NCBI GenBank assembly: GCA_021798575.1
Contig: JAJZGI010000002.1
Span: forward strand, 1-64,000
Reading direction: 5' to 3'
DNA: 64,000 nucleotides
From: Pseudomonadota bacterium
GTDB taxonomy: Bacteria; Pseudomonadota; Alphaproteobacteria; Acetobacterales; Acetobacteraceae
Under the pieces are notes generated by a model. It did not search any database, had not been told where the DNA came from, and saw only the letters and a list, made by a program, of their open reading frames with translations. The position numbers and the translations under genes are program-made. Below are positions 41,312 to 50,132 of this stretch, piece after piece; positions within the stretch are counted from its first letter, which is position 1, and every line of letters begins with the position of its first letter.

Positions 41312-42685
41312 CTACTCCGCCGGTGCGAGGGACGCGCTGCCATAACCCTTCGGCCGGAAGAACACGATACCGATGAGCAGCCCGCCGATACCGACGATCT
41401 TGGTCGTCTCGTTGAAGGTCGTGATGGCATATAGCCCGAGCCCGATCAGCGCGATCGCGCTCAACGCCGGGAACACCACATAACCGATGAAGGTGCCAAG
41501 CGACTCCCGCAGGCTGTCGCGGTAGGACCAGGCGCAGACCAGCCCGGCCAGGCCGTAATAGTAGCACACCTGCACGGCGATCGCGCTCACCGAATCCCCC
41601 AGGATCGTCGCGATGGAGGGCAGGAAGCTGGAGATGAAGATCATCACCAGCCCGACGGCCAGCAGCAGATACATGGTGCGCACCGGCGTCTGGGTTTTCT
41701 CGCCCACCTTGCCGAAGGCGACCGGCAGCGCGCGGTCCCGCCCCATGGCGAACAGGGTGCGGGAGAATTGCAGCATTGTGGTCTCCAGTGTCGCGACGCT
41801 GGAGAGGATCAGCGCCAGTGAGGCCGCATAGCCGCCGGTTTTGCCCAGCCCGGCCGCCAGGGCCACATGGTAGATGAGATTATCAGAGAAGCCCGATGAG
41901 GTCGCGAGCGTGAACATCATGAGGGCCGCGACGGTGAAGGCGACAAACGAGGCGATGGTGATGAAGATGCTGGCAAAGCCGCCATTGCCCGCGGCATTTG
42001 GCGGCATACCCTTGGTCTCCTCGGCCAGGTTGCAGGTGACATCCCAGCCCCAGTAGAGAAACACCACGATCAGCGCCGAGGCGGCGAACGTGCTGGGCGG
42101 ATAATTAAAGCCAAACCAGGACCAGGAGAAATGCGTGACGGCGCCGGCGGTGCCGGTGTGGAAAAATGCCGCGACCGAGACCACCAGCAGGATCAGCAGC
42201 TCGATGGAGCTCATCACCACCTGGATCTTGCTGGTGAGTTCGATACCGGTGATGAGCACCGCGCCGATGGCCAGAAACCACACCGCGCCGATGCCTGTCG
42301 TGAGCCAGATGTTGCTGGCCATCGCAGGGTCGAACAGGTCGATCGTCGCGGTGCCGAGCGGCACGCTGCCGGTGACCATGAACACCATGGAGGCGATCAA
42401 CAGTGCCCAGCCCGAGAAGAAGCCGAAAAACTTGCCGAAGCCGACCTTGGTCCACTCATAGGCAGCCCCAGCGTGCGGCATTTTTTTGTTCAGCCCTTTA
42501 TAGGCGACGGAGATGCCCAGCATGGGCACGGCGAAGATGAGGATGGCGTTGGGCGAAACCGCGCCGGCGGCAGCGAGCAGACCGGAGATGGCCACCGCGA
42601 TGGAGAATGCCGGGGCGCTGCCCGCGACCCCCATGATCACCGATTCAAAAAACGATAGCGAGTCAGCCTTTAATTGGGTACTCAT
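41312..42685 (-). CDS. APC-family amino acid/polyamine permease
   Basis: This 457-aa permease has about 12 helices. The APC start SVIMGVAGSAPAFSIAVAISGLL near residue 15 and the GWDVTCNLAEETKG stretch near residue 210 (family WxG/E region) are visible. As the last gene of an agmatine/putrescine catabolic operon it probably imports agmatine, putrescine or a related amine; the substrate is inferred from context. A gap of about 20 nt separates it from aguA. Confidence 0.9.
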   Translation of the reverse strand: MSTQLKADSLSFFESVIMGVAGSAPAFSIAVAISGLLAAAGAVSPNAILIFAVPMLGISVAYKGLNKKMPHAGAAYEWTKVGFGKFFGFFSGWALLIASMVFMVTGSVPLGTATIDLFDPAMASNIWLTTGIGAVWFLAIGAVLITGIELTSKIQVVMSSIELLILLVVSVAAFFHTGTAGAVTHFSWSWFGFNYPPSTFAASALIVVFLYWGWDVTCNLAEETKGMPPNAAGNGGFASIFITIASFVAFTVAALMMFTLATSSGFSDNLIYHVALAAGLGKTGGYAASLALILSSVATLETTMLQFSRTLFAMGRDRALPVAFGKVGEKTQTPVRTMYLLLAVGLVMIFISSFLPSIATILGDSVSAIAVQVCYYYGLAGLVCAWSYRDSLRESLGTFIGYVVFPALSAIALIGLGLYAITTFNETTKIVGIGGLLIGIVFFRPKGYGSASLAPAE

Positions 42686-42706
42686 TATTTCTAGCCTCCG
42701 TTGTTG

Positions 42707-43786
42707 TTACGCCTTTGGCTGCTGTTGGGTGATGCAATGGATATTGCCGCCCCCCAGCAGAATCTCGCGCGCCGGGAGCATCACTACCTCGCGTTGTGGA
42801 AAGAGTTTTTCCAGCACGGCGCGGGCCGGGGCGTCGGTCGGCACGCCGAAGCATGGCGCAATTATTGCGCCATTGGCAATGTAAAAATTAACGTAGGATG
42901 CCGCCAGGCGCTCGCCCGCGACGCGGTTCATGCCGTTCTCGACCTGGTCGATCCCCGCTGCTTCCTCCGCCGTGATGAACATCGGGGTCGGCATCGGGAT
43001 ATGCTCGATTGTCAGGGAGCGTCCGCGAGCATCCATGGCACCGAGCAGCCGCGCCTGCGCATCCCGCGAGACGGCATAGTGCGGATCAGCAGGGTCGTCG
43101 CACCAGCTCAGCAGCACCACGCCGGGACGCGCGAAGCAGGCGAGGTTATCGATATGCCCGCCGGTTTCATCAAACGGCACGCCGGAACCCAGCCAGACCA
43201 CGTGGCTGGCGCCCAGATGATCCTTCAATACCCGCTCCATCTCCTGGCGGGTGGCATCCATGTTGCGGTCCGGTGCCAGCAGGCAGGCCTCGGTGACCAG
43301 CACGGTGCCCTCGCCATCGACATGGATCGCCCCGCCCTCGATGATTCTGGGCGCGCGGAAGCGCCGGGCGCGCTCCATCTCCAGCATTTTCGCCGCGACC
43401 TGGTCGTCCTTGTCCCATGGGAAATAGAGGCCGTTGGACAGACCGCCCCAGGCGTTGAACGGCCAGTCCACGCCGCCCAGCGCGCCGGAGGCATCCAGCA
43501 GGAACGACGCGCCGACATCGCGCGCCCAGGCGTCGTTCGTGCTCATCTCCACCACGCGCACCGCCCCCGGCAGCATGGCGCGCGCCTGGGCGTATTGCGC
43601 GGCGCTGACCAGCATCGTCACCGGCTCGAACCGCGCGATCGCCGTGGCGACCGCGCTGAACGCCGCCTGCGCCGGTTTGGCACCGAGGCGCCAGTTATCC
43701 GCACGCTCGGGCCAGATCATCCAGCAACCCGCGTGCGGGGCCCATTCCGCGGGCATGGCAAAGCCCTGCTCGCGCGGCGTGCTCAT
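42707..43786 (-). CDS. aguA: Agmatine deiminase
   Basis: AguA (359 aa) hydrolyses agmatine to N-carbamoylputrescine and ammonia. The family blocks are WAPHAGCWMIWPERADNW near residue 15, NDAWARDVGASFL near residue 84, IIEGGAIHVDGEGT near residue 148, GGHIDNLACFA near residue 210, and the catalytic Cys in LGGGNIHCITQQQP at the C-terminus. Its start overlaps the aguB stop as ATGA. Confidence 0.96.
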   Translation of the reverse strand: MSTPREQGFAMPAEWAPHAGCWMIWPERADNWRLGAKPAQAAFSAVATAIARFEPVTMLVSAAQYAQARAMLPGAVRVVEMSTNDAWARDVGASFLLDASGALGGVDWPFNAWGGLSNGLYFPWDKDDQVAAKMLEMERARRFRAPRIIEGGAIHVDGEGTVLVTEACLLAPDRNMDATRQEMERVLKDHLGASHVVWLGSGVPFDETGGHIDNLACFARPGVVLLSWCDDPADPHYAVSRDAQARLLGAMDARGRSLTIEHIPMPTPMFITAEEAAGIDQVENGMNRVAGERLAASYVNFYIANGAIIAPCFGVPTDAPARAVLEKLFPQREVVMLPAREILLGGGNIHCITQQQPKA

Positions 43787-44670
43787 CGCGCCTGATGCCG
43801 CTGCTGGCCATCCAGCGTGAGCAGTGGCGCGTACAGCTCCGGCCGACGGTCCCGGAAGACGCCCCAGGCGGCACGGGCATCCGCCAGCGCATCGAGATCG
43901 AAAGACGCGGTGAGGACCGCCTCATCCGACCGGTTGGCTTCGGCGATTTTGGCCCCGGTTCCGTCCGCGATGAAGGACGAGCCGTAGAAAGTGATATGCG
44001 TGCCGTTGATGCCCGCCTCGGTGCCGATGCGGTTGGCGGCGACCAGCGGCGTGAGATTGGCGGCGGCGTGGCCCTGCATGGTGCGCTGCCAATGGTCGCG
44101 CGAATCCAGCGATGGGTCCTGCGGCTCGGAGCCGATGGCGGTGGGGTAGAACAGCAGCTCCGCGCCCATCAGCGCCATGGCGCGTGCGGACTCGGGGAAC
44201 CACTGGTCCCAGCAGATGCCGACGCCGATGCGCGCGAACCTCGTATCCCACACCTTGAAGCCGGTATCGCCCGGCGAGAAGTAGAATTTCTCGGAATAGC
44301 CCGGACCATCTGGAATATGCGACTTGCGGTAATAGCCGAGGTTGGTGCCATCGGCATCGAGAATCACGATGGTGTTGAAAAAACCCTGCCCGGCGCGCTC
44401 GAACACCGAGATGGGGAGCACCACGCCGAGCTCCCGCGCCAGGGCGCTGAAATGCGCGATGGCGGGATTTTCCGCCAGCGGTGTTGCGAGGGCGAAATGC
44501 GCGTGGAGCATGTCCTGACAGAAATAGGGTGTCTCGAATAGTTCCTGGATCAGGATGATGTTCGCCCCCATTGCCGCGGCTTTACGCACCAGCCGCTCGG
44601 CGCGCGCGATGTTCTGCGGCGCGGCGGCGGCGCATTGCATTTGGGTGGCGGCGACCGTGACGTTTCTCAT
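43783..44670 (-). CDS. aguB: N-carbamoylputrescine amidase
   Basis: AguB (295 aa) is a nitrilase-family hydrolase that converts N-carbamoylputrescine to putrescine. The Glu-Lys-Cys triad is seen in IQELFETPYF near residue 43, YRKSHIPDGPGY near residue 118 and GVGICWDQWFPE near residue 153. It works directly after AguA; the product enters the transaminase or glutamylation route encoded upstream. Confidence 0.96.
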   Translation of the reverse strand: MRNVTVAATQMQCAAAAPQNIARAERLVRKAAAMGANIILIQELFETPYFCQDMLHAHFALATPLAENPAIAHFSALARELGVVLPISVFERAGQGFFNTIVILDADGTNLGYYRKSHIPDGPGYSEKFYFSPGDTGFKVWDTRFARIGVGICWDQWFPESARAMALMGAELLFYPTAIGSEPQDPSLDSRDHWQRTMQGHAAANLTPLVAANRIGTEAGINGTHITFYGSSFIADGTGAKIAEANRSDEAVLTASFDLDALADARAAWGVFRDRRPELYAPLLTLDGQQRHQAR

Positions 44671-44677
44671 GCGTTTC

Positions 44678-46045
44678 TCATGCGTTTTTCAAATAGGCGT
44701 CATATTCCACATCCGATATCCGGCGGCGGAACTCGTTGACCTCCTGGCGCTTGCAGGCGGTGAAGACACGCTGGAAATCCGCGCCGAAAATATCCGCGAT
44801 ATAGGCGGAGTCGGCGAATTTATCGACCGCGGCGGACCAGGCGATGGGCAGTGGCGGGGCTTGCGGGCTGCGCTGGTCACCGAAGGTCTCGGGACCGGGG
44901 TCCGCCATCGTTTCGATGCCATGCAGCGCCGAGCCGAGCAGGGCGGCGAACGCGAAATACGGGTTGCAATCCGCCCCGGCCACGCGATGCTCGATCCGCG
45001 AGGCGGATGGGTCCGAGGTGATGACGCGCATCGCGGCCAGGCGATTGTCGTGCCCCCAGTCCCCGAAAGTCGGCGCGTGGACCCCTGGGGCAAACCGGCG
45101 ATAGGAGTTGGCGTGCGGCGCCAGCGTGAGCATGGTATCGGGCATCGCCTGGATGATGCCGCCTAGCGCGTGATAGAGCACCGGGGCGGCGCGTGATTCC
45201 GTGCCGATGAAAATATTCTCGCCCCGGGAATCCAGTACCGACATATGCACATGCATGCCCGAGCCCGCCCACTGGCCATAGGGCTTGGCCATGAAGGTGG
45301 CGGTGAGCCCGTGCTTGCGCGCCACCTGCTTGATGGTGCGCTTGAACAGAGTGGCGGAGTCCGCGACGCGCAGCGCATCGGTGGCGTATTTCAGCGTGAC
45401 CTCGAACTGGCCCGGCCCGCTCTCACTCACCAATGTTTCCAGCGTGATGCCCTGCGCCTTCGCGGTTGCCATCATCTCGCGCAGGATCGGCTCGTAGTCG
45501 TGGATCTCGCCCAGGCCAACGGCGTCGATCTGCCAGCCGCGCCACCCGGATTCATCGGCGCCGCGCGGGGCGATTTTTAATCCGCCGGTGTGGCCGGAGT
45601 CGACCAGGTAGAACTCCAGCTCCACGCCCAGCGCCGGGGTGAGGCCGGCGGCGGTGAAACGCTCCAGCACTTTTGCCAGCACGCCGCGAGGGTCGAGATA
45701 AAAATAACCGCCGTCGGGCTCGCGCATGGTCAGCATCGCCTGCGCATTGTTGCCCGGCGCCCAGCCCATATTGGTGATGGAGTGCGGCACGGCCACGCAG
45801 AGTCCATCCGGATCCCCCGTGTTGAAGGCGATGCCGCCCTCCATGATGTCGCGGCCCCAGATATCCAGCAGGTAGGCCGAGCGCGGCATCGCGATGCCCG
45901 AGCCGAGCAGCGCGCGGGCTTTATCCGGCTGGAGCCATTTGCCGCGCGGCACGCCGTTCACATCGATGATGAACGCCTCGATCAGGTCGCTCTGCGCCAT
46001 CAATGCCGCGCGGTCCGCGTGTTGCGGCTTTTCAGCGGCGTTCAC
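44678..46045 (-). CDS. puuA: Glutamine-synthetase-family glutamate-amine ligase (PuuA-like)
   Basis: This 455-aa protein has the glutamine-synthetase fold: N-terminal VPRGKWLQPDKA, and the catalytic part GVELEFYLVD near residue 141, ESGPGQFEVTLKY near 208, and GSGMHVHMSVLD near 262. HANSYRRFAPGVHAP and the RIEHRVAGADCNPYFAFAALL region follow. GS-III-like proteins of this size beside putrescine genes are usually gamma-glutamylputrescine synthetase. Its start overlaps the aminotransferase stop as ATGA. Glutamylation of another amine is possible. Confidence 0.85.
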   Translation of the reverse strand: MNAAEKPQHADRAALMAQSDLIEAFIIDVNGVPRGKWLQPDKARALLGSGIAMPRSAYLLDIWGRDIMEGGIAFNTGDPDGLCVAVPHSITNMGWAPGNNAQAMLTMREPDGGYFYLDPRGVLAKVLERFTAAGLTPALGVELEFYLVDSGHTGGLKIAPRGADESGWRGWQIDAVGLGEIHDYEPILREMMATAKAQGITLETLVSESGPGQFEVTLKYATDALRVADSATLFKRTIKQVARKHGLTATFMAKPYGQWAGSGMHVHMSVLDSRGENIFIGTESRAAPVLYHALGGIIQAMPDTMLTLAPHANSYRRFAPGVHAPTFGDWGHDNRLAAMRVITSDPSASRIEHRVAGADCNPYFAFAALLGSALHGIETMADPGPETFGDQRSPQAPPLPIAWSAAVDKFADSAYIADIFGADFQRVFTACKRQEVNEFRRRISDVEYDAYLKNA

Positions 46046-47418
46046 ACCGCCACCTCGGCGCGCACGCGCTCATAGGTCTGGCCGATGGATTTGGTGAAGC
46101 GCTCCACCAGCAGGTCGATCTCCGGCTCGGAGATGATGAGCGGGGGCGCATAGACCATGCCATCCCGCACGGCGCGCATGATCAGCCCGTTCTCGATACA
46201 ATAATCCCGGCAGATGACGCCGACATGCCCGACTTTCTCGAACGGTTTGCGGGTGCGCTTGTCCGCTGTGAGTTCGATGGCGCCGATCAACCCGATGCCG
46301 CGGATCTCGCCCACCATCGGGTGACCGGCCAGTGCGTCCCGCAGTTTTGCGCGCAAGGTTTCGCCCATTACTTCAGCGCGGGCGACCAGGCCTTCACTTG
46401 TGATGATATCCAGATTGGCCAGCGCCACCGCGCAGGAGACCGGATGGCCCGAATAGGTAAAGCCATGATAGAACTCGCCGGTGCCATTGATGAGCACCTC
46501 GGCGACCCGGCCACCGACCATGACCGCGGAGAGCGGCACGTAGCCGGAGGTGATGCCCTTGGCCATCGTCATCATATCCGGCTTGATGCCGAAATAGTCC
46601 GACCCGAACATTTTGCCCGTACGGCCGAAGCCGCAGATGACTTCATCGGCGATGAGCAGGATATCGTGCTCGCGGCAGATGCGGTTGACCTCCGGCCAGT
46701 AGGTATCCGGCGGGATGATGACGCCGCCGGCACCTTGCAGGGGCTCACCGATGAAGGCCGCGACGTTGTCCGCCCCGACCGATTTGATTTTGTCCTCCAG
46801 TTGGCGGGCGGCGTACAGGCCGAACTCCGCCTGGGACATCTGACCGCCGTAGGCGTACCAGTAGGGTGGGGTGACGTGGGCAAAATTCGGCATGTCCCCC
46901 GCCTGGCGGTGCATGTCCACCATGCCGCCGGCGCTGGCGCCCAGCGTGGTGGAGCCGTGGTAGCCGTACTCCCGCCCGATGATGATTTTTTTATCGGGCT
47001 TGCCGACCGTCTGCCAGTATACCCGCGCCATGCGCAAGGCGGTGTCCACCGCCTCCGACCCCGAGCAGGCGAAAAACGCGTGATCCAGACCGGCCGGGGT
47101 GAGCTCCGCCAGGCGGGCGGCCAGCGCCACGGCGGGCTGGTTCGTGGTTTTGAAGAAGGTGTTGTAGTAAGGCAGCTTCGTCATCTGATCAGCCGCGGCC
47201 CTGACCAGATCGGCCCGACCGTAGCCCGCATTGACGCACCAGAGGCCGGCCATGCCGTCCAGAATTTTATGCCCTTGGGAGTCTTGCAGAAAAACCCCCT
47301 GGGCTGAGGTGACGACGCGCACGCCGCCCGAATGGAGCGATTTATGGTCGGTAAACGGATGCAGATGATGCGCGGAATCCAGCGCCTGCCAGTCCATCGA
47401 ATCGTTGATGTTCAACAT
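46042..47418 (-). CDS. spuC: Putrescine-pyruvate type class III aminotransferase (SpuC-like)
   Basis: This 458-aa PLP enzyme has GMAGLWCVNAGYGR near residue 56, FFACSGSEAVDTALRMARVYW near residue 115, LLIADEVICGFGRTGKMFG near residue 240, and the PLP lysine in TMAKGITSGYVPLSAVMVG near residue 284. Its close match in layout to SpuC points to conversion of putrescine to 4-aminobutanal. It heads the five-gene amine operon. ATG 47418 is preceded by AGGGATAATAAC. Confidence 0.9.
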   Translation of the reverse strand: MLNINDSMDWQALDSAHHLHPFTDHKSLHSGGVRVVTSAQGVFLQDSQGHKILDGMAGLWCVNAGYGRADLVRAAADQMTKLPYYNTFFKTTNQPAVALAARLAELTPAGLDHAFFACSGSEAVDTALRMARVYWQTVGKPDKKIIIGREYGYHGSTTLGASAGGMVDMHRQAGDMPNFAHVTPPYWYAYGGQMSQAEFGLYAARQLEDKIKSVGADNVAAFIGEPLQGAGGVIIPPDTYWPEVNRICREHDILLIADEVICGFGRTGKMFGSDYFGIKPDMMTMAKGITSGYVPLSAVMVGGRVAEVLINGTGEFYHGFTYSGHPVSCAVALANLDIITSEGLVARAEVMGETLRAKLRDALAGHPMVGEIRGIGLIGAIELTADKRTRKPFEKVGHVGVICRDYCIENGLIMRAVRDGMVYAPPLIISEPEIDLLVERFTKSIGQTYERVRAEVAV

Positions 47419-47654
47419 GTTATTATCCCTATCTGAATTGCGTGACCCGCACGGCGGATGCCATGCGGAAACCGGAATTTCAGACGGGCTGGGGGCTGAA
47501 TCCGATACGCGCGCAGAGCACGAGCAGCTCCGCCTTAAAGCTCAGCACAAAAGGGTCTGTGGTGAGGACCATGCGCAATTCTGCCATGCGGCAGGCGGGA
47601 GTTCAAGGAAATTATTGAGGGGGGTGGAAATTGTGGGGGCGGGTTGTTCACCCA

Positions 47655-48413
47655 TCACCACGGGATTGTTATGTTCTCCCAGCGTGTGAAGGTGCCGCTT
47701 GGACCGTCCGGGCCGAGCAGTGCGACGCGCACCACCTCCCGGGAGCCGTCCTCGACGGACTCGGTCCCCGCAAATCCATTCAGGTTCGTGCTGGTGAACC
47801 CGGGAGAGACGAGGTTGACCTTGATGCCGGTGGATTCCAGCTCGATCATCATGGCGAGCGTTATCGCGTTCAGCGCCGCTTTGGAGGCAGGATAGACCGG
47901 GCCGAACATCGCGTGGTACGGGTATGTTGGGTCCGCGTTCGTGGTGAGGGAGCCAACGCCACTCGATACGTTGACGATACGGGCGTGGGGTGAGGCGCGC
48001 AACAGCGGCAACATCGCCTGATAGACAGACAGGACACCGAATACGTTGGTGTCCCACACCGCGCGCATCTCATCCATCGAAACGTTGCTGGGGCGGGTCG
48101 TCTTCGCGTGCTCCGCGATGGGCTGGCCGGGTTTTCTGCTCGTGTTCGAGATGCCGGCGTTTTGCACCAGCAGATCGAGGCGGCCATGCTCATTACGAAT
48201 ATTTTCTGCCGCCTGGGCGATGGAGGACTGGTCCGTCACGTCGAGCTGGAGTGCGATGGCCCCTGCCCCGATCTGGCTCGCCGCGGCCTCACCGCGGGCG
48301 AGATCGCGCGAGCCGACGAACACCAGCAGGCCGTGCGCCACCAGCTCCTTTGCGACCTGAAGACCGACGCCCTGGTTTGCCCCGGTGACCAGGGCGATGC
48401 GCTTATTCTGCAT
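47655..48413 (-). CDS. Short-chain dehydrogenase/reductase
   Basis: This 252-aa classical SDR has the NAD(P) motif LVTGANQGVGLQVAKEL near residues 8-24, NAGIS near 87, and the catalytic Ser/Tyr/Lys set (VNVSSGVG, then YPASKAAL near residue 161). Residues 92-110 form an insertion rich in Arg/Lys. The substrate is not known. Start ATG 48413 is preferred to 48485 because it puts the motif at the usual place. It has its own upstream inverted repeat (48472-48503). The 236 bp between it and spuC hold nothing recognisable. Confidence 0.85.
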   Translation of the reverse strand: MQNKRIALVTGANQGVGLQVAKELVAHGLLVFVGSRDLARGEAAASQIGAGAIALQLDVTDQSSIAQAAENIRNEHGRLDLLVQNAGISNTSRKPGQPIAEHAKTTRPSNVSMDEMRAVWDTNVFGVLSVYQAMLPLLRASPHARIVNVSSGVGSLTTNADPTYPYHAMFGPVYPASKAALNAITLAMMIELESTGIKVNLVSPGFTSTNLNGFAGTESVEDGSREVVRVALLGPDGPSGTFTRWENITIPW

Positions 48414-48471
48414 GATGAACTCGATTCTGATGGATTGAAAATTCCCCGCCTTCTGGTTAGCAGAAACAGCA

Positions 48472-48503
48472 CACTTGTGGAACATTAATCCGTTTTACAA
48501 GTG
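48472..48503. promoter_or_regulatory. Inverted repeat upstream of the SDR gene
   Basis: CACTTGT (48472-48478) and ACAAGTG (48497-48503) are perfect 7-bp arms with an 18-nt AT-rich centre, about 60 bp before ATG 48413. A second palindrome, ATTACGTAAT, is at 48548-48557. Regulators of the HxlR or TetR sort use such sites, but none is encoded nearby. Confidence 0.35.
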
Positions 48504-48593
48504 AGGATTTGGCGAAAGCCAGCAGGGCGACGGGACTTTGGATTTTTATTACGTAATCGTAACAATTTAAGCGTCGATAGGCCTGGGTTGGAA

Positions 48594-49175
48594 TCAGAGA
48601 TAAAATTCGCGGGGGTTGAAGAATTGGCGGGCGGCGAGTTGCGCCTCGGCGGGGGTCATCGGCCTGGGCGGTGGGGCCGGGTGCCAGATTTTTCGGGCGG
48701 GTTTTGGTGGTTGTGGCGTGGGGGGTGGCGCGCGTTTGGTGCGGGGTTTTCTGGGGAGTTTGAGGCAGGTGGGGGTTTTGAGCCCGACCATGCGACAGAG
48801 CGGGCGAATGCTGCGGGCAAGAGTCGGGTGGGTGGCGATGAGGGATTGGGCCTCGGGCTCGTCCAGCAATGTTTTGAGCTGGAAGTGGGCGACGGCGACC
48901 CCGGAGTTGGGGAACAGGCGCAGCAGCCACGCGAAGTTCGTGGGTGGGTAGTATTCGTGGGTTGGAGCGGTGTTTTTTGGCGGGTTGCGGGGTGTGGTGC
49001 GTGGAGGGCGCGGTGGGAGTGGCCCGCGCTCGATGAGGGTTCGCAAACGGTGGGTCAGCCGGATCAGGCGGTTTGTGAGGAGTTGGCAGAGCGAGTGCGG
49101 CATGTTGACGCGACGCGCATGGTCGCCCAGCGACTGCACGAGGTACATGACGATATGGTTGAGGCGCGTACTCAT
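48594..49175 (-). CDS. Hypothetical protein with Pro/Arg-rich segments, 193 aa
   Basis: The N-terminal part (about residues 1-45) is helical with many Arg/Leu (HIVMYLVQSLGDHARRV, LTNRLIRLTHRLRTLIERG). A Pro-rich stretch (about 46-70) comes next, then a helical unit around FAWLLRLFPNSGVAVAHFQL and LARSIRPLCRMVGL. A long Pro/Lys/Arg tail with PPPTPQPPKPARK follows, ending PAEAQLAARQFFNPREF. There is no signal peptide. I do not recognise the family. Start ATG 49175 has GGTGAG before it; ATG 49190 is the alternative and would be leaderless from the promoter at 49198-49226. Confidence 0.6.
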   Translation of the reverse strand: MSTRLNHIVMYLVQSLGDHARRVNMPHSLCQLLTNRLIRLTHRLRTLIERGPLPPRPPRTTPRNPPKNTAPTHEYYPPTNFAWLLRLFPNSGVAVAHFQLKTLLDEPEAQSLIATHPTLARSIRPLCRMVGLKTPTCLKLPRKPRTKRAPPPTPQPPKPARKIWHPAPPPRPMTPAEAQLAARQFFNPREFYL

Positions 49176-49197
49176 GGGCTCACCGGACATGGCGTTA

Positions 49198-49226
49198 GTT
49201 ATAGTGACATTTTGGTCGGGAGTCAA
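49198..49226 (-). promoter_or_regulatory. Sigma-70-like promoter
   Basis: On the minus strand TTGACT (49226-49221), a 17-nt spacer and TATAAC (49203-49198) make a near-consensus promoter. Transcription would start near 49191, just before the hypothetical gene, and almost exactly at its in-frame ATG 49190. Confidence 0.6.
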
Positions 49227-49436
49227 GGAGAAATTTGGGCGCGTTTTGGGTGGTTTTGACGGATGGATCGCTTCGTCATGCTGCGCATGACTCGCGATTG
49301 ACGGATGGTAAGGCAGGCTGCGCATGATTCTCGCAATTGTGACGACGTTTACTTTGACAACGTAGTGTTATTATAAATAGTGGAAGGTGGGATGGTGAAT
49401 CTCACCCGCATAGGACGAGGTTGCCTCCCGGTTCGT

Positions 49437-49760
49437 TCAGGCCAGGACGTCGAGCCCGTGCTTCTGGACGATATCCAGCAATTTGAGCGCCATGTTGCTT
49501 GGCCGTTTGGCGCCGCGCTCCCATTTTTCCACGGTGCTCTCGCTGGTGTTGAGATAGCGCGCAAAGACCGGCTGGCTGACGTGGTTGGCCTCACGGATCT
49601 GCTTGATCTGCAGCGGCCCGATTTTAACCGGCGCGGTGAGGCAGGAGGTATCAAAATCCCGCATCGTTGCCTTGTCGATCGCCCCTACCTTCAACAAGGA
49701 AGCCGCCGACGTATGGATCGCCTCAAAGGCGTCAGTTTTGAACTTGCTCGTTTTCGCCAT
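49437..49760 (-). CDS. HigA-like XRE antitoxin
   Basis: This 107-aa protein has a helix-turn-helix (KIGPLQIKQIREANHVSQPVFARYLNTSESTVEKWERGAKRPS, about residues 46-88) and a short N-terminal part for toxin binding. It overlaps the toxin gene by 29 nt on the same strand. The order toxin-antitoxin is that of HigBA and related systems. It probably represses its own operon at the palindrome 50137-50151. Confidence 0.85.
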   Translation of the reverse strand: MAKTSKFKTDAFEAIHTSAASLLKVGAIDKATMRDFDTSCLTAPVKIGPLQIKQIREANHVSQPVFARYLNTSESTVEKWERGAKRPSNMALKLLDIVQKHGLDVLA

Positions 49761-50127
49761 GACAAATCTCCAAAAAATCTCCGTCTTCTACCAACCGTTC
49801 GATCTGCCGATGGGTCAGCGCCTCGTAGGCTTTTGCCAGTTTTCTGAATCCTACGAGCTCATCGTTGCCGATGTTATCGCGGTCCTTTTTTGCAAACAGA
49901 TACTCGTAGACCCAGACCTTGCCGCCTCTGGCCAGAATAATGCTCCGGTGCATATTCTCATTCAACCGCTTCTTAAAAACGCCTCCGCCGAGGTCTACAG
50001 CTTGCCCGAGCAGTACCTCCTTGATGGCAATGCATAGTTCATCGTCTTTGATGCGCGCCTTCCTGGCCCATTTGGAAAACAGGGAAGTCTTGAGGACCCG
50101 CGCTGTTTTCTTCTCTGAAGAAGGCAT
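49732..50127 (-). CDS. RelE/HigB-like toxin
   Basis: This 131-aa basic protein fits the RelE-like toxin family of PF06296 type: FSKWARKARIKDDELCIAIKEVLLGQAVDLGGGVFKKRL, then GKVWVYEYLFAKKDRDNI and LVGFRKLAKAYEALTHRQIERLV. These proteins cleave mRNA, usually at the ribosome. The gene is first in the pair and is preceded by a promoter with a palindrome in its spacer. The region has lower GC than the flanks. Confidence 0.82.
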   Translation of the reverse strand: MPSSEKKTARVLKTSLFSKWARKARIKDDELCIAIKEVLLGQAVDLGGGVFKKRLNENMHRSIILARGGKVWVYEYLFAKKDRDNIGNDELVGFRKLAKAYEALTHRQIERLVEDGDFLEICHGENEQVQN

Positions 50128-50132
50128 TTAGT

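Noticed and set aside
47419-47654. Small gene between spuC and the SDR gene
   Set aside because: Short frames in both directions lack ribosome-binding sites and motifs; nothing recognisable is seen in these 236 bp.
49360-49847. Plus-strand ORF with TTGACA-like promoter before it
   Set aside because: The frame is antisense to the antitoxin and toxin genes, lacks motifs, and the -10 spacing (about 12 nt) is poor.
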